A stretch of 64,000 nucleotides of DNA from Euzebyales bacterium (GTDB lineage Bacteria > Actinomycetota > Nitriliruptoria > Euzebyales > JAHELV01), in the NCBI GenBank assembly GCA_036374135.1, contig DASUUK010000043.1:36632-100631 (forward strand), written 5' to 3'. Under the pieces are notes generated by a model. That model searched no databases. It saw only the letters and a program-made list of their open reading frames with translations, and was not told where the DNA came from. Every line of letters starts with the position of its first letter. The stretch's first letter is position 1. A program made the position numbers and the translations under genes. Shown here piece by piece: positions 15,618 to 26,028 of the stretch.

Positions 15618-17996
15618 ATGATCTCATCCGACCCCGTCCGTGCCTGGCTGGCGCCGCCGCCGGGCGCGTCGCTGCCTGGGATCGATGTCACCATGCTCGA
15701 CCCGGGCGACGCGGACGATCGTGCGATGCTGGTGCGGGCCCAGCACCCCGACCTCGCCGCGGCGATCGATGACGGTGACGACGACATCGACGTCGACGGC
15801 GAGCCGATGAGCCCGCGCCTCCACCTGGCGATCCACGAGGTGGTCGCGGCGCAGCTGTGGTCGGGTGATCCGCCGCAGGCCAGGCGTGCCGCCGAGCGGC
15901 TGCTGTCCGCCGGCCACGACCGCCATGAGGCCCTGCACCTGATCGGGGCGGCCGTCGCCGAGGAGCTGTGGGCGGCACAACGGACCGGGGTGCCTGCCGA
16001 TCCGGACCGCTACGTCGCCGCTCTGGATGCGCTGGCGGCTGACGACATCGACGGGTTCGAGGGCCCCCGAGCCGACGACCTCGACCTCGGCACCGACGAC
16101 ATCGATGTCGGCGATGAGGAGGCGTTCGACGACATCCGTGCCTGGCTGCTCGAAGGCCACCGCCGGTGGCTGTCGGAGCGGGGCCTCACCGGTGACGACT
16201 GGGTCGCCCATCAGATGCTGGACTTCAAGTGGGGACACCTCGACGGTCACCTCGGCCGCTGGAGGGTCGCCGATCTGCGTGAGATCCTGCTCGAGCTGTT
16301 CCCGAGGAAGACGATCGTCGACGAGGAGGATCTCGACGACGTCGTGCCCGCCGCCGGTCGCTTCCTGACCTTCCTCGACGACAGCAGCCTGCTCGCAGAC
16401 GACGGCGAGACGCTGCCCCGCCTCCACGACGAGCTGGCGCGAATCGCCCCGTCGTTCGCGGAGCGCATGCGCGACGCCGCCGGCTTCGGGCTGGCCAAGT
16501 CGTTGTTCACCGGCATGCTCGACGACGGGGTCGATCCCGATGAGCCCGGAGCTGTCGAGGCCTGGATCGAACGCTTCAACGCGCTGCCCGACGACGAGCG
16601 CGCCCGGCTGCTCCCCGGCCCGCCGAGTCGCGGCGTGGTGCACCTGGAGGTGCCCGACGACGCCACGCTGGCCGTGGCGGCGTTCGAGACCCCCGTGATG
16701 CGACAGATCGCAGCGTTCCTGGACTGGGTCGGCGACGACGGTCACCAGCTGACGCAGAAGGGCAACGTCAAGCTGGGCGACGGCAAGGTGCTCGTCGAGC
16801 TGCTCGACACCGCCGACCAGTTCGACCCGACCATCGGCGATCGGACCTTCAGGACCACCAGCACCACCGAGCTGCCCGGCGTCGACCTCGTCTTCCGGTT
16901 GGCGCTCGCCACGCGGCTCGCGCGCCGGCACAGGGGTCGCGTGCTGCGTACCAGACGCGGTGCCGGACTGGCCGACGACCCGTTGGCGGTCTGGCGCGGC
17001 CTGGTCGACGCGATGCTCGACATCGGGCTGATCGACGCGGGCCGCGACGATCGCCATGGTCTGCGCTGGTGGGTCCCGTTCCTCGAGGAAGGCGCCGGCG
17101 AGCTCCTCGGCGTTGCCGCGAGCGCCGGTGAGCCGCTGCCCGTGGACGCTCTGGCCAGGGACGCGGTCGACGAGCTCGGTGCAACCTATGACCTCGACGC
17201 GATGCCCGATGTCGTCCGTAGATCACTGCCCGAGGTGATCGCCGGCGGTGTGGGCAGGCTGGTCGACCGGTTGGCCTGGTTGGGCGTCGCAACACGTGAC
17301 GGTGTCGTCGTGGCGCGCGACCATTGGGGCGACGAGCGACGCGACGGTGGCGAGCTCGCGCTGACGGGCCTCGGCCGCTGGTTCGTGCGGCCGATGCTCA
17401 CCGCCCAGGGCTACGACGTCGCGGTCGCCGGCGAGCTGGCGGACGCCTCGGCCGACGCGCTGCTGGCCGCCGTCGCCGACCGGCCGACCGACGCGATCCA
17501 CGCCGAGGTGAGGGCATGGGCGACGGCGCGCGACGACGCCGCGCACGAGCTCGCGGCCGCGGCGCGGCACGCGTCGACGCCCGACGGGCGCGCGCTCGCG
17601 TTCGAGGCGTTGGAGGTCGTCGGGGACGACGCGGTCGACGTCGTACGGGACCTGACGGACGATCCGCTGCTGCGACCGTGGGCGATGGGATGGCTCGTCG
17701 CCCGCGGTGACGCGCAGCCGGACGCGCTCACCCCTGCGGACGCCACGGCGGGGTTCGTGCAGGCGTTGGCGGTGGCATTGACAGCGGGCGGTCCCGATGC
17801 CGTCGTTGAGATGCTGGCTGCCGACACACCTGTCGCTGAGCAGACCGCCATCATCGCGCAGCTGTGGCGCGTCGACGACCCCTACACCGTCCAGGTGCTC
17901 GAGGCGCTGGCCGGGGCAACGGACCGCACGGTCGCCAAGGCGGCCCGCAAGGCCCTGTTCAAGCACCGCACCGCCGCGTCGAACAGGACGGGATGA
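15618..17996 (+). CDS. Large protein of unknown function, DUF1841-like N-terminus and HEAT-like tail
   Basis: 792 residues from ATG 15618 (GGGAGG at 15605-15610, spacer 7). Residues about 60-120 contain PRLHLAIHEVVAAQLW followed by AGHDRHEALHLIGAAVAEEL, which resembles the DUF1841 motif with its regularly spaced histidines. The middle is an acidic, aspartate-rich region (DDLDLGTDDIDVGDEEAFDD), and the end (VLEALAGATDRTVAKAARKA) looks like one HEAT/PBS-lyase repeat. No signal peptide or membrane helix. Stands alone on the plus strand after the exporter. I do not know a function; similar long proteins are seen in actinobacterial genomes as hypothetical proteins. Confidence 0.65.
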   Translation: MISSDPVRAWLAPPPGASLPGIDVTMLDPGDADDRAMLVRAQHPDLAAAIDDGDDDIDVDGEPMSPRLHLAIHEVVAAQLWSGDPPQARRAAERLLSAGHDRHEALHLIGAAVAEELWAAQRTGVPADPDRYVAALDALAADDIDGFEGPRADDLDLGTDDIDVGDEEAFDDIRAWLLEGHRRWLSERGLTGDDWVAHQMLDFKWGHLDGHLGRWRVADLREILLELFPRKTIVDEEDLDDVVPAAGRFLTFLDDSSLLADDGETLPRLHDELARIAPSFAERMRDAAGFGLAKSLFTGMLDDGVDPDEPGAVEAWIERFNALPDDERARLLPGPPSRGVVHLEVPDDATLAVAAFETPVMRQIAAFLDWVGDDGHQLTQKGNVKLGDGKVLVELLDTADQFDPTIGDRTFRTTSTTELPGVDLVFRLALATRLARRHRGRVLRTRRGAGLADDPLAVWRGLVDAMLDIGLIDAGRDDRHGLRWWVPFLEEGAGELLGVAASAGEPLPVDALARDAVDELGATYDLDAMPDVVRRSLPEVIAGGVGRLVDRLAWLGVATRDGVVVARDHWGDERRDGGELALTGLGRWFVRPMLTAQGYDVAVAGELADASADALLAAVADRPTDAIHAEVRAWATARDDAAHELAAAARHASTPDGRALAFEALEVVGDDAVDVVRDLTDDPLLRPWAMGWLVARGDAQPDALTPADATAGFVQALAVALTAGGPDAVVEMLAADTPVAEQTAIIAQLWRVDDPYTVQVLEALAGATDRTVAKAARKALFKHRTAASNRTG

Positions 17997-18149
17997 TGGC
18001 TCACGTCCGGCGACCTGCCGACCGCTGAGCGGATCCGTCGACCGGGCTGCCCTGCCCGTCTGCGCTCGGGCGTGCAGGTCTGGGCATGCCCTACCGATGC
18101 CGTCGGCACCCGCGCGGCCGAGCCTGTGGACGCAACCACAGGAGACGCC

Positions 18150-19457
18150 ATGTCGACCGCGCAACTCACCGTGTCACCCGTGGCGGTCCGTGCCCGCGTC
18201 GAGCCGACCGCGCAGCTCCAGCGGCGCACGATCGTCACGCTCGTCACCGCGCAGATCGCGGGCGGCATGGGCCTGGCCGCCACCGTCACCGTCGGCAGCC
18301 TGATCGCCGTGGATCTCGGCGGCGACGCGGTGGCCGGGCTCCCGCTGGCTGTGTCGCTGACCGGTACCGCCGCGGCCGCGCTACCGCTCGCGACGGTGAT
18401 GCGCCGCTCGGGTCGGCGTCCGGGACTTCGCCTCGGCTGGCTCATCGGGGCGGCCGGTGCGGCCGTCGCGATCGCCGCCACGGTGCTGTCAAGCCTGCCG
18501 CTGCTGCTCGCGGGCATGCTGCTGTTCGGTGGCGCCGAGGCGGCCAGCTCCGCGGCACGGTTCGCGGCCGCCGACCTGGCGAGCCCGGAGCGCCGCGGGT
18601 CCGCGATCGGGATCGTGGTCAGCTTGACCGCGGTGACCGCGATGGTCGGACCGGGCATGGTCGGTCCGGCGACCTCGGCGGCGGCCGCCATCGGCCTGCC
18701 GGCGCTGGCCGGCCCGTTCGCGGTGTCCGTCGTGGCATTCACGATCGCCAGCACCGTGATCTCCGTGGCCCTACGGCCAGATCCGTTGATCGTCGCCAGT
18801 GCTGTCGCGGCGGACGGTCACGCTGCGGAGCCGACCACGACGCCGACCCCCCTCCGGATGCTGCTCCGGCAGTCCGCGGTCCGGCTCGGTGTCGCTGCGG
18901 TTGTGGTGGCCAACAGCACGATGCTGATGCTCATGACCGTCATCCCGCTGCATCTGACGGGCGGGCACGATCACAGCGAGCGGCTGGGCATCGTCGGATT
19001 GATCATCTCCATACACATCGGCGCGATGCTCGCACCGGCGCCACTGACGGGGCGGTTGGGAGACCGATTCGGTCATCGCCGGCTCATCGTCGCGGGCGCG
19101 GTCCTCATCGGTCTCTCGGGCGTGGCCGCCGCCACAGCCGCTCCACAGGACACGGTCACCGTGCTCGTCGCGCTCCTGGTGCTCGGCCTCGGGTGGAACT
19201 GCACGTTCATCGGCGGAAGCGCGCTGCTGACGAGCGCGGTGCGTCCGGCTCAGCGTCCCCGCGTGCAGGGGCTCGCCGACACCGCCATGGCGTTCGCGGG
19301 CGTGGTCGGCGCCGGGACGTCGGGCCCGATCATGGCGGCCGGCGGGTTCGGTCGAATCGGACTGCTGGCCACCGCGATCGCGGCCGCCCTCTTCCTGTCC
19401 GCGGGTCGACCGCACACCGACCGGACGTCGACGCCGGGACTGCGCAGCGGCGGGTGA
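18150..19457 (+). CDS. Major facilitator superfamily exporter
   Basis: 435 residues with 12 predicted hydrophobic segments and the MFS motif in the loop after TM2 (RRSGRRPGLRLGW). A second-half equivalent, GRLGDRFGHRRLIVAGAVL, follows the middle loop. ATG 18150 is preceded by CAGGAG; upstream in-frame codons look non-coding. The glycine/alanine-rich helices and the short cytoplasmic loop are typical of drug:H+ antiporter-like MFS proteins. No specific substrate can be named. Stands alone, convergent with the YCII gene. Confidence 0.8.
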   Translation: MSTAQLTVSPVAVRARVEPTAQLQRRTIVTLVTAQIAGGMGLAATVTVGSLIAVDLGGDAVAGLPLAVSLTGTAAAALPLATVMRRSGRRPGLRLGWLIGAAGAAVAIAATVLSSLPLLLAGMLLFGGAEAASSAARFAAADLASPERRGSAIGIVVSLTAVTAMVGPGMVGPATSAAAAIGLPALAGPFAVSVVAFTIASTVISVALRPDPLIVASAVAADGHAAEPTTTPTPLRMLLRQSAVRLGVAAVVVANSTMLMLMTVIPLHLTGGHDHSERLGIVGLIISIHIGAMLAPAPLTGRLGDRFGHRRLIVAGAVLIGLSGVAAATAAPQDTVTVLVALLVLGLGWNCTFIGGSALLTSAVRPAQRPRVQGLADTAMAFAGVVGAGTSGPIMAAGGFGRIGLLATAIAAALFLSAGRPHTDRTSTPGLRSGG

Positions 19458-19530
19458 CGACCTGCCGGCCGCGACCACACGTGGGGTCAGCCAGCATCGC
19501 CGGAGGGATGTCCGTCCGACGTGCGAACCG

Positions 19531-19860
19531 CTACATGGGCACGGGCAGCAGTTCGTACAGATCGATCGCGAAGTCGCCCTTGCCCTCGCTGAGATAGGGG
19601 TGACCGTCAGCGAGTTGTTGCGCCGCAGCGATGTCCCCGGCCTCGACGATCGAGTAGCCGCTCAGAGGCGCCGGGGTTCCTGCGGATCCGTCGTCGACAA
19701 CTGATGCGGCCGCCCGCAGCGGCGCACCGAGGTCGACCAGGGCGGACCCCACGTCCTCCATCCACGCGCCCCAGGCGGCCATGACCGCCTGCTGCTCCTG
19801 CTCAGACATGTCGGCGGTGTCCCTCGGGTCGCCCTTGTAGATCATCATGAACCGTGGCAT
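19531..19860 (-). CDS. YCII/DGPF-domain protein
   Basis: 109 residues beginning MPRFMMIYKGDPRDTADMS and containing the ferredoxin-like YCII fold: MSEQEQQAVMAAWGAWMEDVG, then LSGYSIVEAGDIAAAQQLAD and a final DLYELLPVPM. The start is the ATG opposite 19858-19860; the frame continues upstream into an unrelated SDR remnant, which should not be read as an N-terminal domain. Members of this family often accompany ECF sigma factors, but none is present here. Function unknown. Confidence 0.75.
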   Translation of the reverse strand: MPRFMMIYKGDPRDTADMSEQEQQAVMAAWGAWMEDVGSALVDLGAPLRAAASVVDDGSAGTPAPLSGYSIVEAGDIAAAQQLADGHPYLSEGKGDFAIDLYELLPVPM

Positions 19861-19934
19861 GACGCACCCTTCTGCCGGGGGGTGCCGTGGAGTGTAGTGA
19901 AACGCCACGTGAGTGTGAACCTCGCGCCGGCACG

Positions 19935-20100
19935 CTGGAGTCGAGACGCCCGAGTGGGCGGTGATGTCGGTTCTCACGACACCGGGCATGACGACCGACA
20001 CACCGACGTTCGTGCCGAGCAGTTCCGCATGGAGCCCCTCGGTCATCAGCTTGACGGCGGCCTTGCTGGCGCCATGGACCCCGCCAGAACGGGTTGCGGT
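19935..20100 (-). pseudogene. Remnant of a short-chain dehydrogenase (SDR)
   Basis: The minus strand reads GGVHGASKAAVKLMTEGLHA, then ELLGTNVGVSVVMPGVVRTD, then ITAHSG. This is the SDR segment from the YxxxK active site to the PG motif after beta-6, but the active-site tyrosine is a histidine, the Rossmann half upstream is absent and the C-terminal third is missing. It runs in frame into the YCII gene, giving a misleading fused open frame. Confidence 0.7.
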
Positions 20101-20162
20101 AAGGTGAACACGCAGTAGCGGTGATGTGGCCGTCGGGTGGCAGTCGGCGGAAGGAGCGCCAG

Positions 20163-22016
<1,854 letters not shown>

Positions 22017-22103
22017 CCTCGCGCCCGTGCCGTACGGCAGATCGCCGATTCGGTGCTCACCGTCGGTCTGAGACGACGTCGGTGATGGCGCACCGCCGTC
22101 CCG

Positions 22104-22330
22104 GCTGCGCTCAAGATCGGGGTGTTCCAGGTGCTGCTGTTCGTCGCGGCCCACCGCCTCCCCGCCGGCGTGGCCGCCACGGCAGGCGCCGTGCAGCCTC
22201 TGGTGGTCGCGGCGCTGGCGACGGGTCTGCTCCTGCCGCTGTGCTCGTCCTCGAGGGCCCGCCTCCGAACTGCACGGGCCGCAACCTGCTCGGGGCGGTG
22301 TGGCGCGCGCGCTCCTCGCGCTCGTCCCCG
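22104..22330 (+). pseudogene. Remnant of an EamA-type (DMT) exporter
   Basis: The plus strand reads ALKIGVFQVLLFVAAHRLPA and then GVAATAGAVQPLVVAALATG, which is the conserved helix pair of EamA/RhtA-like exporters. After a frame change around 22240 the sequence LEGPPPNCTGRNLLGAVWRA resembles the second EamA domain. No start codon, most helices missing, frame broken: a decayed piece. It occupies most of the 410-base gap between the SulP and DUF6069 genes. Confidence 0.65.
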
Positions 22331-22389
22331 CGCCGGCTGTCCGAGCTGGTCTTCGAGATTTCAAGAGCCGGCTAAGGAACGCGCGGATA

Positions 22390-22407
22390 TGGTTAGCCGC
22401 ACAACCA
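22390..22407. promoter_or_regulatory. Possible MarR operator upstream of the DUF6069-MarR operon
   Basis: TGGTT-AGCCGCAC-AACCA at 22390-22407 is a small inverted repeat (5-base arms, 8-base spacer) 20 bases before the DUF6069 start and just upstream of the AAGGAG ribosome site at 22417-22422. The size and position suit a MarR dimer encoded in the same operon. Symmetry is short, so confidence is low. Confidence 0.3.
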
Positions 22408-22427
22408 ACTCGACGCAAGGAGCGGTC

Positions 22428-22853
22428 ATGACCGCGGCGTCCTCGTCATCGACTGTCACATCCGTCCCGCGCAGCGGCATGGTCGCGGCGGCATTCGCCG
22501 TCTCCGCCGCACTCGTCGCCTACCTCGGCGCCCGTTCGGTCGGCGTGGCGATGGCCATTCCCTCACGTCCGGGCAGCACGGTGCTCGAGCCGCTGCAGCT
22601 GCCCCTGGCCATCGGCTTCACGGTCGCTGTCGCGGTCGCGGCCACGATCCTCGCCTGGATCCTCGAACGGTTCCTGTCACAAGCGGCCGCTACGGTGTTC
22701 ACCGTCACGGCACTGACCGTGCTCGGGCTGTCGATCATGCCCCTGGTGACACTCGGACTCGCCGGCTCCGACATCGTCGCCCTGGCCGTCCTGCACGTCG
22801 CGGTCGGCGGGGCGATCCTCCTGCCGTTGCGACGGGCGCTGGTCACCGGGTGA
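22428..22853 (+). CDS. DUF6069 family four-helix membrane protein
   Basis: 141 residues from ATG 22428 (AAGGAG, spacer 5). Four hydrophobic segments: residues about 19-37, 60-80, 87-107 and 113-132 (VAAAFAVSAALVAYLGARSV, AIGFTVAVAVAATILAWILE, ATVFTVTALTVLGLSIMPLV, ALAVLHVAVGGAILLPLRRA). This matches the actinobacterial DUF6069 family, function unknown. Its stop overlaps the GTG of the MarR gene (GTGA), so they are translationally coupled. Confidence 0.75.
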   Translation: MTAASSSSTVTSVPRSGMVAAAFAVSAALVAYLGARSVGVAMAIPSRPGSTVLEPLQLPLAIGFTVAVAVAATILAWILERFLSQAAATVFTVTALTVLGLSIMPLVTLGLAGSDIVALAVLHVAVGGAILLPLRRALVTG

Positions 22854-23326
22854 CCGGCATCTTCGACACCGTCGGGTTCCGCATCGCCCAGGTCGGCATG
22901 CGACACCGCATCCTGGCTCAGCGGCTGCTGGCGCAGGTCGGCGTCCACCCCGGTCAGGAGTTCCTGCTCGAGCAGCTCTGGCGCCACGACGGATTGGCCC
23001 AGACTGAGATCGCGGTGCGGGCCGGTGTGGAGGCGCCGACGATCTCGCGGATGGTCCAGCGCCTCGAGCGGGCCGGCTTCGTCGAGCGCCGCGCCGACGC
23101 GTTCGACGGCCGCATCCAGCGGGTGTGGCTGACCGCCGCGGGAGCAGCGGCCCGTCCAAAGGTGCACCGGGCCTGGGACGAGCTCGAGACGACGGCACTT
23201 GCTGGCCTTGGCGCCGCCGACCGCGAGACGCTGTCGGATCTGCTCGACCGCGTCCGACGCAACCTGCAACGCGCCCTCGACGGCCACGCACCACCCTGCG
23301 ACGACCTGTCTGATGACACGAGGTGA
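22850..23326 (+). CDS. MarR family transcriptional regulator
   Basis: 158 residues. Winged-helix domain with QTEIAVRAGVEAPTISRMVQ as the recognition helix region and RLERAGFVERRADAFDGRIQ leading into the wing (DxRxx, here DGRIQRVWLT). GTG start overlaps the preceding stop, so it is co-expressed with the DUF6069 protein and, 6 bases later, the PPOX gene. Likely an autoregulator sensing a small aromatic or oxidant ligand; the ligand is unknown. Confidence 0.85.
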   Translation: MTGIFDTVGFRIAQVGMRHRILAQRLLAQVGVHPGQEFLLEQLWRHDGLAQTEIAVRAGVEAPTISRMVQRLERAGFVERRADAFDGRIQRVWLTAAGAAARPKVHRAWDELETTALAGLGAADRETLSDLLDRVRRNLQRALDGHAPPCDDLSDDTR

Positions 23327-23332
23327 AACCAA

Positions 23333-23749
23333 ATGGAGACAATCGACGGTCCTGACCTGCACGCCGAGGTCCGCACGCTGGCGTCCGGCCGGAACTTCGC
23401 TGCCGTCGCAACGCTGCTGCCCGACGGCCAACCCCAGAACCAGCTGACGTGGATCGACACCGACGGCACCCACCTGCTGGTCAACACCCCCGCTTCAACA
23501 CAGAAGCGGCGCAACGTCGCTCGCGACGCGCGCATCACGATCGCGGTGTGGAACCGCGACAACCCGTTCCAATACGCCGAGGTCCGCGGCGACGTCGTCG
23601 ACACCATCGATGGCGAACAGGCATGGCAGCACATCAACACGGTCGCCCGGCGCCACGGCGGCGACGGCTACGGCATGCCCCGCCACGACCGCGTCGTCCT
23701 CGTCATCCGCCCCCGCCGCCAACTTCTCGCGAGACCCCCGCGGTTGTGA
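23333..23749 (+). CDS. PPOX-class F420-/flavin-dependent oxidoreductase
   Basis: 138 residues with the pyridoxamine-5'-phosphate-oxidase-like split barrel: FAAVATLLPDGQPQNQLTWI, LLVNTPASTQKRRNVARDAR (the phosphate/cofactor-binding K-R-N segment) and TIAVWNRDNPFQYAEVRGDV. This is the typical small actinobacterial PPOX protein binding F420 or flavin, often acting as an F420H2-dependent reductase. Third gene of the DUF6069-MarR-PPOX operon, which suggests a MarR-controlled detoxification or redox function. Another PPOX protein of a different subgroup lies at 50746-51156. Confidence 0.8.
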   Translation: METIDGPDLHAEVRTLASGRNFAAVATLLPDGQPQNQLTWIDTDGTHLLVNTPASTQKRRNVARDARITIAVWNRDNPFQYAEVRGDVVDTIDGEQAWQHINTVARRHGGDGYGMPRHDRVVLVIRPRRQLLARPPRL

Positions 23750-24016
23750 CACGCGCATCATTCCGACCGCCGACGGCCAGCACGTCTGAAGTGGTCCGGC
23801 GACGGGACAGCTGTCGCGCCGCCCGCGTCACCGCCGAGGCGCGCAGGTTCCACTACCGCTACGCCTGCCGTCCCCACCCCGACACGACGTAGATGACGGT
23901 GCAGGCCGACGGACGTAGCTGCCGTCGATCACGAACCGGCTGTCCGCAGCGTCGCCGACGAACGGTCCCGGGGAGTTCAGTCGGTGGACGATCGCGGGGC
24001 ACAGGCACCCACCAGG
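23750..24016. other. Gap without a recognisable gene
   Basis: About 270 bases between the PPOX stop and the methyltransferase remnant. The minus strand reads FVGDAADSRFVIDGSYVRR for a short stretch, which looks like coding sequence by composition but matches nothing I know. No promoter or terminator is evident. Probably more decayed coding DNA. Confidence 0.25.
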
Positions 24017-24225
24017 TCACAGCACCCGCGCCGCGTCACGACCCGCGCGGCGGAGATGTTCGACGTCCTGGAAGGACATGAACGCCACCGCCAGGTCGGC
24101 GACACCGTCGCGGAACGGCATGGCGGCGGCGGCGACCGCGATCTGAGTCGCCGGGTCCGCCTGGTGTGCCGCGGCCGCCAGGGTGGCCGACGCGTCGACC
24201 GCCACAATGCGATGGCCGCATCGGG
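24017..24225 (-). pseudogene. Remnant of a SAM-dependent methyltransferase
   Basis: The minus strand reads CGHRIVAVDASATLAAAAHQ, then ADPATQIAVAAAAMPFRDGV, then ADLAVAFMSFQDVEHLRRAG and RDAARVL before a stop. This is the motif I to motif III part of a class I methyltransferase (the AVDAS acidic loop and the LPF-x-DG-x-x-D-L pattern). The N-terminus is garbled and the expected RPGG segment after AARVL is cut off by the stop. No usable start codon. Confidence 0.6.
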
Positions 24226-24370
24226 ACGAGCTTGAGCCGTTGCGACAGGCCTCTCGTCACTGCGTCCGGGCGGCTCGGGCCGGCATGGCATTCCCGAACG
24301 CGGGGACGTCAACGCACAACCGCCTGCGCACGGGTGCCTTGGCCAGCGCGACGAGCGGCAGTGGCGTGGT

Positions 24371-25735
24371 TCAGACCAGCGACAGCGAGTCGGTGATGGT
24401 CTGCAGCGCCTCCTTGGCGTCGCCGAAGAACATCATCGTCCCGTCCGCGTAGAACAGCGGGTTGTCGATCCCGGCGTAGCCCGGCGCGAGGCTGCGCTTG
24501 ACGACCACCACGGTCTTCGCGCGATCGACCTCGATGATCGGCATCCCGTAGATCGAGCTGCTCGGATCGTCCCGCGCGGATGGGTTGACCACGTCGTTGG
24601 CCCCCAGGACGAGCACGACGTCGGTGAGCGTGGCGCGCTGGTTCGCCTCTTCGAGGTCGAGCAGCTTCTCGTAGGCGACGTCGGCCTCGGCGAGCAGGAC
24701 GTTCATGTGCCCGGGCATCCGTCCCGCCACCGGATGGATGGCGTACGCGACGTCGACGCCCCGTGCCTCCAGTTCGCGGGCGAGCTTCTGGACGTCGTGC
24801 TGCGCCTGCGCGACGGCGAGGCCGTAGCCGGGCACGATCAGGACCCGGTCGGCGTAGGCCACCGCAATCGCCACGTCCTCACGGGTGGCGCTCTTCACGG
24901 CCCGATCGCCCGTGTCGGCCGCAACCGCGGCGGCCGGCGAGGTGAACGCCCCGAAGAGCACCTGCAGCAACGAGCGGTTCATCGCGTCGCACATCTGCAC
25001 GGTGAGGATGAACCCAGCGGAGCCGACCAGCGCCCCGCCGATGATCAGCGCGCTGTTCTGGATCGCGAAGCCGGTGCCGGCGGCGGCCAGACCGGACAGC
25101 GAGTTCAGCAGCGACACGACCACCGGCATGTCGGCCCCGCCGATCGGCAGCACCATCAGCACGCCGATCACCAGGGCGACCCCGGCCGCCACCCAGTACG
25201 GCAGTACTCGCCCGGTCGTCAACGCCGCCAGCCCGGCCGTGGCCGCCACCAGCGTGATCACGACGCTCACCACGACCTGCCCCCGGTACACGAGCGCACG
25301 TCCGGAGACCAGGCCCTGAAGCTTGCCGAACGCGACGAAGCTTCCCGAGAAGGTCGCGGCGCCGATGACGAGGGCCAGCAGCGCAGTCACCTGCACGTCG
25401 AAGCGCAGGAGTCCTGGGTCCCGGACCGTCAGCTCGGCAGCGGCCACCAGCGCCGACGCTGCGCCGCCGAAGCCGTTGAGCGCCGCGACCATCTGGGGCA
25501 TCGCGGTCATGGCGACCATGCGCGCCCACACGACACCGACCGCCGCGCCAGCGGCCGCCGCGGCCACGATCGCGGTCCAGTTGACGATGTCGGAGTACCA
25601 CAGCGTCAGGACGACAGCGGCGAGCATGCCCAGCCCCGCGAGGATGTTGCCGCTGCGGGCCGTCCGAGGCGACGACAGCATCTTGAGTCCGATGATGAAC
25701 GCCGCCGCACACGCGAGATACAGCAGTGGCAGCAT
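24371..25735 (-). CDS. pntB: NAD(P) transhydrogenase subunit beta
   Basis: 454 residues. About nine membrane helices occupy residues 1-265 (domain II), then domain III, the NADP(H)-binding Rossmann-like domain: VLIVPGYGLAVAQAQHDVQK is the fingerprint with GYGLAV, and VVLVLGANDVVNPSARDD is the conserved NADP-contacting segment. With PntAA and PntAB it forms the proton-translocating enzyme that reduces NADP+ with NADH at the cost of the proton gradient. It is the third gene of the operon; its ATG lies one base after the pntAB stop. Confidence 0.93.
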   Translation of the reverse strand: MLPLLYLACAAAFIIGLKMLSSPRTARSGNILAGLGMLAAVVLTLWYSDIVNWTAIVAAAAAGAAVGVVWARMVAMTAMPQMVAALNGFGGAASALVAAAELTVRDPGLLRFDVQVTALLALVIGAATFSGSFVAFGKLQGLVSGRALVYRGQVVVSVVITLVAATAGLAALTTGRVLPYWVAAGVALVIGVLMVLPIGGADMPVVVSLLNSLSGLAAAGTGFAIQNSALIIGGALVGSAGFILTVQMCDAMNRSLLQVLFGAFTSPAAAVAADTGDRAVKSATREDVAIAVAYADRVLIVPGYGLAVAQAQHDVQKLARELEARGVDVAYAIHPVAGRMPGHMNVLLAEADVAYEKLLDLEEANQRATLTDVVLVLGANDVVNPSARDDPSSSIYGMPIIEVDRAKTVVVVKRSLAPGYAGIDNPLFYADGTMMFFGDAKEALQTITDSLSLV

Positions 25736-25736
25736 G

Positions 25737-26027
25737 TCAACGCCGCCGTTCGGTGCGGAACATCTGCAGCATCCGGTCGGTCACCAGGAATCCGCCGACG
25801 ACGTTGACCGTCGCGACGAACACCGCGAAGGTGCCCAGCACGATGGCGAGAGTCTCCTGCTCGATGCCCGCCGCGGTGATCGCACCGATCAGGGTGATGC
25901 CGGAGATGGCGTTCGCACCCGACATCAGCGGTGTGTGCAGCGTCGGCGGCACCTTTGCGATGACTTCGAAGCCCACGAACGTCGCGAGGACGAACACCGT
26001 GAGGCTGGTGATCAGGTCAGGTGCCAC
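25737..26027 (-). CDS. pntAB: NAD(P) transhydrogenase alpha subunit, membrane part
   Basis: 96 residues from the GTG at 26027, one base after the pntAA stop. Three helices: LITSLTVFVLATFVGFEVIA, then SGANAISGITLIGAITAAGI and ETLAIVLGTFAVFVATVNVV, the typical alpha-2 subunit with the conserved HTPLMSGANAISG segment that lines the proton path. The alpha subunit is split in two (PntAA and PntAB), as in Rhodospirillum-type and many actinobacterial enzymes. The open frame continues upstream inside pntAA but that part is antisense-like reading, not coding. Confidence 0.9.
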   Translation of the reverse strand: MAPDLITSLTVFVLATFVGFEVIAKVPPTLHTPLMSGANAISGITLIGAITAAGIEQETLAIVLGTFAVFVATVNVVGGFLVTDRMLQMFRTERRR

Positions 26028-26028
26028 A

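Noticed and set aside
19531..20046. SDR-YCII fusion protein
   Set aside because: The SDR part lacks both ends and its active-site Tyr, while the YCII part has its own ATG at the usual family start, so I treat it as remnant plus separate gene.
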